DNA from: Paenibacillus sp. URB8-2 | Lineage (GTDB): Bacteria; Bacillota; Bacilli; Paenibacillales; Paenibacillaceae | NCBI RefSeq assembly: GCF_013393385.1 | Contig: NZ_AP023239.1 | Span: 3,720,001-3,784,000, forward strand | Direction: 5' to 3' | DNA: 64,000 nt | Shown: positions 8,548 to 18,673 of the stretch, piece by piece | Layout of the letters: the number at the start of each line of letters is the position of its first letter | Numbering within the stretch: position 1 is the stretch's first letter | Program-made: the position numbers and the translations under genes | The notes under the pieces: generated by a model | Database searches by the model: none | What the model saw: only the letters and a program-made list of their open reading frames with translations | Told to the model about the DNA's origin: nothing

Positions 8548-9573
8548 TTACGCTCGAAAGAACTCATGTTTCGAATATACAGTTCTTTCTTCTGCCAAGT
8601 CATATACACTAGCAATTAAGCTATCAGTATTCAGTTGTTCTTCATGTAGAACTTTACAGTAACCCTTGCTTTCAAAAGAACCCGCATTTAGAAGTTGATC
8701 TCCTCTACTCTGTTCCTTAGTAAGAGGAATCAGAATCATTGGTTTCTTTAAAGATAAAAACTCAAAAATTGAATTAGAACCAGCTCGTGAGATCACAAAA
8801 TCGCACATGGCCAATATGTCCGGTAATTCTTCGTTTATGTATTCATATTGGCGGTAATCAGAATTAGAAATAGAAGAATCCAGATGTCCTTTTCCACAAA
8901 GATGAATGACTCTAAATCGCTTTGTCAATTGTGATAAGGATTCTCGAATCACATTATTGATTTTCCGTGCTCCTAAACTTCCCCCCATTATAAGTATGGT
9001 AGGCTTATTAATATTCGAAAACCCCACGAATGCCCGTCCTCGTTCGGCATTACCTTTGGTTAATTCATCTCTAAGAACGGGTCCTATGTAATGACATTTG
9101 TGATTGTTAAAGGCAGAGGCCGTTTCCAAAAAGGTGGTGCAAATCAGACTAGCAAACGGACTTGCGAGCTTATTGGCTAAGCCTGGAGTTAAATCAGATT
9201 CATGTATGATAACGGGAATCTTGTTCAACCAGGCTCCAATAACAACTGGTACAGAAACAAAGCCACCTTTTGAGAACACAATATTTGGCTTAAGCTTCTT
9301 TATAAGTTGATATGCTTGAAAAATCCCTTTCACAACTTTAAACGGATCCTTTACGTTCTGCCAATCTACATACCGCCTTAGCTTCCCTGTAGATATTGAA
9401 TGGTATTTCACATTAAAGTTAGATGTGATTAGCTGCCTTTCAATACCGTCAACTGAACCAATATATTCGGTTACCCAGCCTGCACGGATGAATTCAGGCA
9501 TCAATGCAATATTAACGGTTACATGCCCTGCAGAACCCCCGCCAGTGAAGATTATTTTTTTTATTTTAACCAC
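8548..9573 (-). CDS. MurG-like UDP-GlcNAc glycosyltransferase, frameshifted near the 3' end
   Basis: 341 residues as read. The family transfers GlcNAc from UDP-GlcNAc to undecaprenyl-PP-MurNAc-pentapeptide (lipid II synthesis) at the membrane. Signatures are FTGGGSAGHVTVN, VFSKGGFVSVPVV, HESDLTPGLANK, LIMGGSLGARKIN and ISRAGSNSIFEFL. The frame ends early in EERTVYSKHEFFRA. One base later the alternative frame continues LYIRNMSSFERNDAVSLI and runs to a stop at 8481, matching the expected family C-terminus, so a single-base indel in GAAGAAAGAACTG is likely. The start is a weak GTG at 9573. It sits outside any division cluster and is AT-rich, so it is probably an accessory paralogue. Confidence 0.8.
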   Translation of the reverse strand: MVKIKKIIFTGGGSAGHVTVNIALMPEFIRAGWVTEYIGSVDGIERQLITSNFNVKYHSISTGKLRRYVDWQNVKDPFKVVKGIFQAYQLIKKLKPNIVFSKGGFVSVPVVIGAWLNKIPVIIHESDLTPGLANKLASPFASLICTTFLETASAFNNHKCHYIGPVLRDELTKGNAERGRAFVGFSNINKPTILIMGGSLGARKINNVIRESLSQLTKRFRVIHLCGKGHLDSSISNSDYRQYEYINEELPDILAMCDFVISRAGSNSIFEFLSLKKPMILIPLTKEQSRGDQLLNAGSFESKGYCKVLHEEQLNTDSLIASVYDLAEERTVYSKHEFFRA

Positions 9574-9699
9574 CCACCGATGCTATTTTAATTCATTATA
9601 CTCGATGCATCCTCTAAATATCTCAAGCGTTGTATTACGCTATTCTGCACGTTTACGCGGAAAAGGCAGCCGATAATGTCCCGTCAGAATTCCTGTAGA

Positions 9700-9830
9700 A
9701 TGAATAATTTGGTCTTTGCACAAAAACGAGCGCCTCGGTACGATGGGGTTGCGCACGAGGTCATAGCCTCAAAAAGCCCATCCAGGAGGTCGCTCTACTA
9801 TGAAGTTTAGATCGCAGGACAAGCAAAAGC
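9700..9830 (+). mobile_element. Possible 5' remnant of an insertion sequence
   Basis: A Shine-Dalgarno (CCAGGAGGTC) precedes ATG 9799 and a ten-codon frame MKFRSQDKQK. This has the look of a transposase N-terminus and stops abruptly at the rph stop codon (TAA on the minus strand at 9831). The upstream leader is GC-richer than its surroundings. I cannot name the IS family; the call rests on resemblance only. Confidence 0.25.
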
Positions 9831-12440
<2,610 letters not shown>

Positions 12441-12478
12441 TCAATATCTCTCCTAACCATTAAATTGAGAAAAAATAT

Positions 12479-12507
12479 TTGACAAGAGTTTACCGGCATG
12501 GTACACT
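12479..12507 (+). promoter_or_regulatory. Promoter directed away from rph (plus strand)
   Basis: Consensus TTGACA, 17-bp spacer, TACACT. It points away from rph and into the terminator at 12597-12628, with no gene between. It would produce an RNA antisense to the rph leader. Confidence 0.5.
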
Positions 12508-12561
12508 TAGAGTATAAGATGCAATAACTTTAATTATATAAATTGAGACGGTCGTGATCTG

Positions 12562-12590
12562 ATTATATCATCGTGTCTGTTTGTGTGCAA
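12562..12590 (-). promoter_or_regulatory. Promoter of rph
   Basis: On the minus strand TTGCAC (12585-12590), 17-bp spacer and perfect TATAAT (12562-12567), giving a leader of roughly 115 nt before the rph ATG. Confidence 0.6.
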
Positions 12591-12596
12591 TATAAA

Positions 12597-12628
12597 GAAC
12601 CTGGTGAAACTGTCCAGGTTCTTTTTTG
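12597..12628 (+). terminator. Plus-strand terminator upstream of rph
   Basis: Stem AAGAACCTGG / CCAGGTTCTT with a 9-nt loop and a TTTTTT tail on the plus strand. No plus-strand gene precedes it. Confidence 0.65.
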
Positions 12629-12744
12629 ATTTTCCACTACCATTAGTATCATCAAAAAACCTAGTTCAAGCCGACTCCGTCACTGCATAGTCACCATGCG
12701 GTTCTATGCAGCCTAAAGAAATCCTGAAGTTGCGTTGGGTTCTT

Positions 12745-12804
12745 ACTGAACTAAACTGCCCTTTAGGTGAACAAAGGCAGCCAATCCATCTGATCGGCTG
12801 CCTT
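12745..12804. repeat. Dispersed repeat copy ending in a terminator hairpin
   Basis: ACTGAACTAAACTGCCCTTT followed by AGGTGAAC, then the hairpin AAAGGCAGCC / GGCTGCCTT (12773-12804). T-rich tails on both sides make it a plausible bidirectional terminator for the secreted-protein gene at 12838. The rest of 12629-12744 shows nothing recognisable. Confidence 0.5.
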
Positions 12805-12837
12805 CGCATTTTTATTGATTTATTTATAAGCTGTAGC

Positions 12838-13284
12838 TTATTCTATCGTGTCCGTTAGGTTGAACGTTGAACTCTGAATTTTAAACTCACAAAACTCAGG
12901 CTGGAAAATCTGATTACCTTGGTAAAGGATATAGTCGCCATTTAACGTGAGAACAAATTTCTCATTTGATTGTAACAATAAAGTGACTTCAAAAGGTCCT
13001 CCTTTCGGAGCAGGTCCGTTGTATGGTTTGATATCTTCATTTTTTACTCTTTGTAGTATTCTAACGAGAAAACGAATCTCTTTGAATTCGAGCGTCCTAT
13101 GATATCTAGGTCCCCATCGAACCTCTGCTGACTTGATTTCATTTGATGATAATCTAAACAAATGCATATTGGCATAATTCTGTGTATGGTATTTGTAACC
13201 CGGTAAAGCACTCTCGCCAGCAGCATTAGCCGTAGAACAGTTTGCTACAGATATAACAACAAATATAAGCAGGAACAGTGGCAT
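12838..13284 (-). CDS. Hypothetical secreted protein
   Basis: 148 residues starting with a hydrophobic signal peptide (MPLFLLIFVVISVANCSTANA) and probable cleavage after ANA. The rest is soluble, with no domain I recognise; the segment EIRFLVRILQRVKN followed by PKGGPFEVTLLLQSNEKFV suggests a small alpha/beta fold. The frame is open upstream of the ATG (ILRREVFC), so a non-ATG start with a positively charged n-region is possible. No partners are adjacent. The gene is AT-rich, like the rph block. Confidence 0.65.
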   Translation of the reverse strand: MPLFLLIFVVISVANCSTANAAGESALPGYKYHTQNYANMHLFRLSSNEIKSAEVRWGPRYHRTLEFKEIRFLVRILQRVKNEDIKPYNGPAPKGGPFEVTLLLQSNEKFVLTLNGDYILYQGNQIFQPEFCEFKIQSSTFNLTDTIE

Positions 13285-13347
13285 ACAGAAAACTTCCCTT
13301 CGAAGAATTTTAGGATAGTGTAATCTACATCAGGAAGTATTATTACG

Positions 13348-13370
13348 GTAACAAGCTGCCCTTTAGTTGA
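13348..13370. repeat. Third partial copy of the 8.36/12.75 kb repeat
   Basis: GGTAACAAGCTGCCCTTTAG followed by TTGA matches the first half of the other two copies. It lies just before the ECF operon. Confidence 0.3.
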
Positions 13371-13470
13371 TTCCGGATGATCGGGGCATCAAAATGTGAA
13401 TTTCCCTTTTTCACTGCTACAAAACCGATCCGGCATCCGTCTTATAAGCGAAAGGGGGGACGGCGGCAAC

Positions 13471-14028
13471 ATGGAGGAAGGCGCACAGGTACCCGAGCTG
13501 TTCCAGTGCTTGTTCCGGGAGCATTACCCCGGGGTGGCGCGGAAGCTCTATGCATTGACCGGCGATTATGCGGCGGCGGAGGATTTGGCCCAAGAGGTAT
13601 TCCTGCGGCTCTACCGGAGCCCTCCGGACCGGCTGGAGGCCGTCGGAGCTTGGCTGCACCGGGTGCTGACCCGGGTGGGCTACGATTATTTGAGACAACG
13701 GTCGTCGGGAAAGACGTTACTGGAAAAAGAAACCGCCCGCGTGGCGGCTTGGTCGGAAAGCGCCGCCCCTTCGGGAGAGACGGAAGTCATCCGCGAGTGG
13801 GAAAAAGACGTGGTCCGCCGGGTGCTGCAGAAGCTCTCGGACCGGGACCGGACCGCCCTTCTGCTTCGGGAGGAAGGGTACAGCTACGAGGAGATTGCCG
13901 TCCGGCTGGAGGTCAATCCAAAGATTGTCGGCACACTGCTGGCCCGGGCGGAGGCACGGCTGAAGAAGAAATACGGGCAGGAGGAGGAGCAGCACGATGG
14001 CGGACGGAGCGAAGCGGACCGGCGGTGA
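13471..14028 (+). CDS. ECF-type RNA polymerase sigma factor
   Basis: 185 residues from ATG 13471 (GGGGGG about 12 bases upstream); an earlier ATG at 13396 lacks a good Shine-Dalgarno. Region 2 is LFREHYPGVARKLYALTGDY...AEDLAQEVFLRLYR. Region 4 is VLQKLSDRDRTALLLREEGYSYEEIAVRL with the recognition helix at NPKIVGTLLARAEARLKKK. It should direct RNA polymerase to stress- or envelope-related promoters. Its 3' end overlaps the next gene by 32 bp, the classic sigma/anti-sigma arrangement. This gene and the next three are much richer in G+C than both flanks. Confidence 0.9.
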   Translation: MEEGAQVPELFQCLFREHYPGVARKLYALTGDYAAAEDLAQEVFLRLYRSPPDRLEAVGAWLHRVLTRVGYDYLRQRSSGKTLLEKETARVAAWSESAAPSGETEVIREWEKDVVRRVLQKLSDRDRTALLLREEGYSYEEIAVRLEVNPKIVGTLLARAEARLKKKYGQEEEQHDGGRSEADRR

Positions 14029-15175
14029 GCCGGTTTTTGATACGGACCGAGCCTGGAACCGGTTTGAGAGGCTGACGACCCAGGAGACGGTTCCGGCGTT
14101 CTGGAGGCAGGCTGAGGAAGGCCTGCGTTCGGATGAAACAAGGGTCGAGGCACGATTGGATGGAAATCAAGATAATCACGATAAGGATAAGGATGGTGCA
14201 GTTGAGATGAAACAGACGGAAGCATTCCGTGTTACAAAGGGGTCCTCGGCTGACCCAGCGATGGGGGCTGTAAGTGAGACAAGGGCTAACGGGGCGGACG
14301 GCGCCTGGCGGACGGAGAGACCGGCCAAGCGCAGGCTTCGGAGACTGACCGCCGGCGTTGCCGCAGCTGTCATGGCCATCGGCCTGTTCACCACCCCCCT
14401 GGGGGATCGGGCACTGGCCGCCATGCTGTATACGTTCCGCATCCAGCACATGGTCGGAGTCGGGATTTCAGCGGATGACATGGCGGGCATCTCCGGCCTT
14501 CTGGACCACGGTTCGCCCGAGGGAGACCGGAGCTTCAACCTGGCCCAATACGGCACCTTGACCCAGTCGGGTGGCGGAGAGGCCCGAACCATTACCTGGG
14601 GCGAAGCGGAAAAACGGATAGGCGCCTCCCTGCTCCAGCTGGGGAACTCCACCGCCCCCTCCTACCAGCCGGCTACTACGCTTACCTTCAACCTGAATGT
14701 GAAGGCGGTCAACCGGCTGCTCACCCGTTTGGGCAGCACTACCACCCTGCCCTCCGAAGCGGACGGCAAAGCCATCAGGCTGTATATCCCGGACGGCATC
14801 GCCACAGAGGGCACTTTGTCAGGCAAGCATGTGCGTCTGCTCCAATTCGGCAAGCCGGAGCTGACAGTGGAGAAAGGCATTGATGCGGCAACCGTCCGAG
14901 AGGCGGTACTGGGGCTGCCCGTGCTGCCGGACAGCCTGCGGACCAAGCTGGCCGCCATCGGCGATTGGCGGAGCACCCTGCCGGTTCCAGCCCACGATGG
15001 CGTGACCAGCAACCTCCGGCTCGGTGGACATGATGCGGTCATGACCGCGGACAGCGGGAATCGCTATTTGCTCTGGCTTGGTGGGGACCGGATCAGCCTT
15101 CTGAGCGGCGATACGAAGGATTTCCCTACGGAATCCGCCTTCCAGCAGGCCGCGGAGGAGCTTGTCCAACCATGA
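13997..15175 (+). CDS. Putative membrane-anchored anti-sigma factor
   Basis: 392 residues. A soluble, charged N-terminal part of about 115 residues (FDTDRAWNRFERLTTQETVP) precedes a single membrane segment (LTAGVAAAVMAIGLFTTPLG, about 117-136) and an extracytoplasmic domain of about 250 residues of unrecognised fold. Placement directly after an ECF sigma gene with a 32-bp overlap and this one-pass topology argue for an anti-sigma role; no zinc-binding HxxxCxxC motif is present. GGAGGAGGAG lies seven bases before ATG 13997. The stop codon overlaps the start of the ABC ATPase gene. Confidence 0.65.
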   Translation: MADGAKRTGGEPVFDTDRAWNRFERLTTQETVPAFWRQAEEGLRSDETRVEARLDGNQDNHDKDKDGAVEMKQTEAFRVTKGSSADPAMGAVSETRANGADGAWRTERPAKRRLRRLTAGVAAAVMAIGLFTTPLGDRALAAMLYTFRIQHMVGVGISADDMAGISGLLDHGSPEGDRSFNLAQYGTLTQSGGGEARTITWGEAEKRIGASLLQLGNSTAPSYQPATTLTFNLNVKAVNRLLTRLGSTTTLPSEADGKAIRLYIPDGIATEGTLSGKHVRLLQFGKPELTVEKGIDAATVREAVLGLPVLPDSLRTKLAAIGDWRSTLPVPAHDGVTSNLRLGGHDAVMTADSGNRYLLWLGGDRISLLSGDTKDFPTESAFQQAAEELVQP

Positions 15176-16161
15176 TGATGATTGACACAGCAGAATTGAC
15201 CAAGACCTACAACGGCCGCGGCGGCTGCCGCGGCATCACCCTGCAGGTGCCGGAGGGCTGCATCTTCGGCCTGCTGGGACCGAACGGTGCCGGCAAAAGC
15301 ACCTTCGTCAAAATGCTGGCCGGCCTCCACCGCCCCGACTCCGGGCGGGCCACCGTACTGGGGCAGCCCCTGGGCCGGCCGGAGGCACGGCGCAAGCTCG
15401 GGTATTTGCCCGAGCTGTTCCGCTTTCAGGATTGGCTGACCCCGGCGGAGGTGCTCCGCTTCCATGGTCAGCTGGGGGGGCTGCGCCCGCAGGAAACACG
15501 GGCGCCCGCCTTCCGTAGCCGGGTCCGGGACACCCTGGAGCTGGTCGGCCTCTCCGATGCCGCAGACCGCCGGGTCGGCGGCTTCTCCAAGGGAATGCAG
15601 CAGCGTCTCGGCCTGGCTGCCGCACTGCTCCTGGATCCCGAGCTGGTGATCCTGGACGAACCCGCTTCGGCCCTGGACCCCGTCGGCCGCTACGAGATCC
15701 GCAGCCTGCTGAAACGGCTCCGGGGCAGGGGCGTGACGATTTTCCTCAATACCCATCTGCTCGAGGATGTGGAGGAGCTGTGCGATGAAGCCGCCTTCCT
15801 GTACGGAGGCGAGCTGCTGGCGTCGGGTCCGCTGCACAAGCTGCTCAGCAGCACCGATGATAGCGGAAACAGCGGTGCCAACTGGCGCTTCCGGCTCGGC
15901 GGCTGGCTCTCGGAGACTTGGGCGGAGCTAACCGACGCGGTCGGCGGCTCCCTCTCCTCCCAACTGCGCCTGGTCGAGGCCGATGAAGACGGCAACGCTC
16001 TCCTGACCGCCCGCGTTACGGACCGGGAACAGGCCGGCTACCTGTGTTCCCAGTTCATCCGGAGCGGCCTGACGCTCTACGAATCCGGCCCCGAGCCGAA
16101 CAGTCTGGAGGCCTGGTTCCTTCGGATGGCCGGGTCCCGCCAGGGAGGTGGCCCGCAATGA
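15172..16161 (+). CDS. ABC transporter ATP-binding protein
   Basis: 329 residues. Walker A is GPNGAGKST (about residue 37), the signature is GGFSKGMQQRLG, and Walker B is LVILDEPASALDP followed by the switch histidine in LNTHLLEDVEEL. The C-terminal 100 residues are the extension typical of DrrA/NatA/CcmA-like drug or lipid exporters. Three consecutive ATG codons at 15172-15180 allow slightly different starts, the first overlapping the previous stop. The gene overlaps the permease by ATGA, so the four products are probably made together under the ECF factor. Confidence 0.9.
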   Translation: MMMIDTAELTKTYNGRGGCRGITLQVPEGCIFGLLGPNGAGKSTFVKMLAGLHRPDSGRATVLGQPLGRPEARRKLGYLPELFRFQDWLTPAEVLRFHGQLGGLRPQETRAPAFRSRVRDTLELVGLSDAADRRVGGFSKGMQQRLGLAAALLLDPELVILDEPASALDPVGRYEIRSLLKRLRGRGVTIFLNTHLLEDVEELCDEAAFLYGGELLASGPLHKLLSSTDDSGNSGANWRFRLGGWLSETWAELTDAVGGSLSSQLRLVEADEDGNALLTARVTDREQAGYLCSQFIRSGLTLYESGPEPNSLEAWFLRMAGSRQGGGPQ

Positions 16162-17003
16162 CCATGTATATTTCTGCCACCTTCAAGGAGCTGACCCGAA
16201 AGAGAGTGTTCCTGGTCACGCTAATTCTGACCTTCATCTTTCTGATCCTGTTCGCCTTCGGGGTCCGGGAGCTGACCGGCATGACCGGACAGAACCAGGT
16301 CTCCCCCGCCGAACGATTGATGAACAGCATGGTGCTGATGGTGCTCGGGCTTTTTTTCTCGCAATTCCTGGCGGCCTTCTTCGTTCTCTTCTCAACCATG
16401 GGAACCGTCACGGGCGAGCAGGAGAACGGCCTGCTGCTGGCTGTGGCCGCCCGCCCCATCCCCCGCTGGAAGCTGTATCTGGCCAAATGGCTGGGCCACG
16501 CCGTCTGGATCACCGTTTACAGCACAGCCCTGTTCGTTTCCGTGGTCTGGACCATCCACATCCAGGCCGGATTTCCCGTACTGGCGGATGAGATGCTGAG
16601 AGGCTTAGGGCTGTTCCTCTGGATGCCGCTCCTTCTTCTCACGATTACCATGCTGGGTTCTGTCTATCTGCCGATGCTGGGGAACGGAATCTGCTCCGCC
16701 CTGCTGTACGGATTTGCCCTCTTCAGCGGGCTGGTTGAAGGGGTGTCGAGCTATGGAGGGCCCCATCCCACGTTGGAAAAATTCTTCCTTCTGACCGGGC
16801 TGCTCCTGCCCACGGACTCGGTCTACCGAAGAAGCCTCTACGAGCTAATGGGGGGAGCGGATTGGGCCGGAGTGGCGATATCTGACATGGGGCCTTTTTC
16901 CATAGCGAGTGTTCCTTCGAATGCCTTCCTCCTGTATACGGCGGGGTATGCGGCGGTTCTGCTCTTGCTGGGGTGCCGGGCGTTCAGCCGGAAGGATCTG
17001 TAG
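16158..17003 (+). CDS. ABC transporter permease (ABC-2 type)
   Basis: 281 residues with about six membrane segments (FLVTLILTFIFLILFAFGV; VLMVLGLFFSQFLAAFFVLF; later TITMLGSVYLPMLGNGICSA and a C-terminal AVLLLLGCRAF). The motif MGTVTGEQENGLLLAVAARP between segments 2 and 3 is typical of ABC-2 exporters. The start ATG 16158 overlaps the ATPase stop as ATGA, with GGGAGG nine bases upstream. It likely forms the membrane half of an exporter with the preceding ATPase. No terminator hairpin is evident directly after it. Confidence 0.88.
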   Translation: MTMYISATFKELTRKRVFLVTLILTFIFLILFAFGVRELTGMTGQNQVSPAERLMNSMVLMVLGLFFSQFLAAFFVLFSTMGTVTGEQENGLLLAVAARPIPRWKLYLAKWLGHAVWITVYSTALFVSVVWTIHIQAGFPVLADEMLRGLGLFLWMPLLLLTITMLGSVYLPMLGNGICSALLYGFALFSGLVEGVSSYGGPHPTLEKFFLLTGLLLPTDSVYRRSLYELMGGADWAGVAISDMGPFSIASVPSNAFLLYTAGYAAVLLLLGCRAFSRKDL

Positions 17004-17204
17004 CGCTTTGACCCTACCGGTGGGCGATGCCCTGGAGCAGTGGGCCCAAACCGCGTCTGTCTAATGGAGAGGGTCGCGGACGGCGGGGATCATACGGGCG
17101 GCCCGCGGTCGTACTTGACCTTGACCTCGGGGTACATGAACTACTCGGACGGCGTATTGCCGCCCAAGTGGAAATCATTGAAAGTTTTTAGACTAACATT
17201 GAAA

Positions 17205-17260
17205 AAAGAGACAGCGGCAGCCTAAGACGAGAAAATAAAGTCCGAGACTGCCGCTGCGCT
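17205..17260. repeat. Hairpin and dispersed repeat in the 17004-17551 gap
   Basis: AGCGGCAG...CTGCCGCT stem. The inner segment GAAAATAAAGTCCGAGACTG (17231-17250, continuing CCGCT) matches 6516-6540 at 22 of 25 positions. The first 200 bp of this gap is GC-rich like the ECF operon but has no convincing gene; the last 300 bp is AT-rich. Confidence 0.45.
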
Positions 17261-17375
17261 ATTTCACTAAAGTTTTCCGTACCGATATACCAGTTTATAT
17301 GCCGATATATCAAAAGGACTCAAAATCAACCTGAGAAAACTTCCATAAATAACCTAACTATTCGATAATCAATTT

Positions 17376-17417
17376 TTCGTTTGATTTAATTCGTTTGATT
17401 TAATTCGTTTGATTTAA
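17376..17417. repeat. Three perfect 14-bp tandem repeats
   Basis: The unit TTCGTTTGATTTAA occurs three times head to tail, ending six bases before the -35 element of the next promoter. Confidence 0.85.
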
Positions 17418-17422
17418 TAATG

Positions 17423-17450
17423 TTGACTTTGTTTATTTTATTTTTAATAT
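17423..17450 (+). promoter_or_regulatory. Promoter of the DUF3888 gene
   Basis: TTGACT, 16-bp spacer, TAATAT, about 100 bp before the start codon and directly after the tandem repeats. Confidence 0.4.
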
Positions 17451-17551
17451 CTGTACTATCCTCCCGTTAACCTAATCCCCATGGTATTAAGTTTGCATTT
17501 TTTATCATAATTCAGGGAAACTTAACAAGAAAAAATAATGGGGTATTAGAC

Positions 17552-17998
17552 ATGAAAAAAAAACTAAGAATTGCCCCTTTTCTATTGTCACTGATTCTAA
17601 TCATATATCCTCTGGAATCAAAAGCATATCCGGAAATTCACAATCCTAAGCAAGATTCTACAGAACTCCAATTGCAAGACATGCTTATGCTCTTACTAAG
17701 CCCAGCGATTCAAGACGCAGTCAACAAGTATTACTTAAAATATTTAAAGGAGCCGCCCTTGGTTTATCCGTATCAAATAGATGTGATTCAGATCGAAAGA
17801 AAAAATGGATTTCGGGGTTTCTCGTTTTTATTAACGGTGGAAGTGATGCCTGTTGTAGGACCACATATTTCAGTAGGTATGGATCGTATTACGTTTGAAA
17901 TATCTGCGGGACCTACCGTTAAGTTAATAAAATATAACCACATAAAAGACTTTGAGCTGCCACCCAATTGGAAGAATATCCTACGTGGAGTTCCTTAA
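17552..17998 (+). CDS. Secreted DUF3888-type hypothetical protein
   Basis: 148 residues with a signal peptide (MKKKLRIAPFLLSLILIIYP, cleavage near ESKA). The mature part begins with LQLQDMLMLLLSPAIQDAVN and contains YPYQIDVIQIERKNGFRGF and VGPHISVGMDRITFEI. This layout of LxDxLxxLL near the start and VGPH...G.D.ITFEI fits DUF3888 proteins of Bacillales. The function is unknown. It is monocistronic with its own promoter and a strong terminator. Confidence 0.75.
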   Translation: MKKKLRIAPFLLSLILIIYPLESKAYPEIHNPKQDSTELQLQDMLMLLLSPAIQDAVNKYYLKYLKEPPLVYPYQIDVIQIERKNGFRGFSFLLTVEVMPVVGPHISVGMDRITFEISAGPTVKLIKYNHIKDFELPPNWKNILRGVP

Positions 17999-18043
17999 AT
18001 CTCACTGCCCTTAGAGTCGCCATACTCACTTTAATTCATTAAT

Positions 18044-18096
18044 AAAACCTCCCATTAGAGCTAATAAATCTAATTTGCTTCTAATGGAAGGTTTTA
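18044..18096 (+). terminator. Terminator after the DUF3888 gene
   Basis: Stem AAAACCT(C)CCATTAGA / TCTAATGG(A)AGGTTTT, 46 bp after the stop. Confidence 0.7.
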
Positions 18097-18189
18097 ATCT
18101 GACTGAATTCAACTAGCCTGATGGACGAACTTCCAACGCTACTGTCCGTTGTCCGTTCGTCCTCCTTTAAGAGCCGCTTTCTACAAAAT

Positions 18190-18402
18190 TCAATTGAACC
18201 CGCCGTTTACGCGAATCGTCTGTCCTGTTATCCAACGAGCTTAGTCGCTGACGAGCAACTCGATCGCATTCGCGATGTCCTCCGGCTCGCCAAGTCGTCC
18301 AAACGCGTTCATTCGGCTGTACGAATCAATCAACTCCTGTGATTTGCCGTTCAAGATACTCCTGTTCTTCCTCGGTTAACTCCAGTTTCGTCTTTTTACC
18401 CA
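18190..18402 (-). pseudogene. Short-chain dehydrogenase C-terminal fragment
   Basis: The minus strand reads SRMNAFGRLGEPEDIANAI, ELLVSD, an in-frame stop (TAA), then ARWITGQTIRVNGGFN and a stop at 18190. This is the usual SDR C-terminus (GRLGEPEDIA...W.TGQ.I.VNGG) with a nonsense codon. Upstream of it (18345-18402) a different frame reads KKTKLELTEEEQEYLERQI, unlike an SDR and perhaps a helix-turn-helix fragment, so the piece looks like a junction of two decayed genes. No start or promoter is visible. Confidence 0.65.
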
Positions 18403-18619
18403 ATCACCGCATCTACTGAATGAATCCTGCCCACTAGCTCAATAGCATATATCCAGTCCACATTTACTGAGTCTACAACACTACTTTCGAGTCAAAAACT
18501 TTATTTTCAGTTGATACGTAAAACAGCGGATTGCTCTATAACAGTCCCGGAATTTCATCCTTGTGGCTGGCGGGTTCTCTCGGGCCCGCTTGCACTTGCC
18601 CTTCCCCGGCAAATCGAAG

Positions 18620-18643
18620 AGCCCCAAGCGGATGCTTGGGGCT
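18620..18643 (-). terminator. Hairpin downstream of the amylopullulanase gene
   Basis: Perfect stem AGCCCCAAGC / GCTTGGGGCT with a 4-nt loop, 31 bp past the stop. The T tail is weak. Confidence 0.55.
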
Positions 18644-18673
18644 AGACGGCTGTGGCTTCTTGTCGGCTGTACT

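Larger units (their letters stand above)
12514..12628 (+). ncRNA. Candidate small/antisense RNA opposite the rph leader
   Basis: Defined by a near-consensus plus-strand promoter (12479-12507) and a strong terminator ending in T6 at 12628. The interval has no open frame beyond ATG-CAA-TAA. About 40 nt would be complementary to the 5' leader of the rph mRNA (predicted start near 12555). Expression is unproven. Confidence 0.35.

Noticed and set aside
13400..13470. ECF autoregulatory promoter (AAC...CGTC)
   Set aside because: AAAAC and CGTC occur but are only 12 bp apart, too close for the usual 16-17 bp spacer.
13377..14075. 232-codon frame overlapping the ECF sigma gene
   Set aside because: Gly/Arg-rich shadow of GC-rich DNA; the sigma frame carries the recognisable regions 2 and 4.
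17040..17225. 61-codon plus-strand frame after the ABC permease
   Set aside because: No Shine-Dalgarno, ends in a hairpin repeat, no domain; treated as noncoding.
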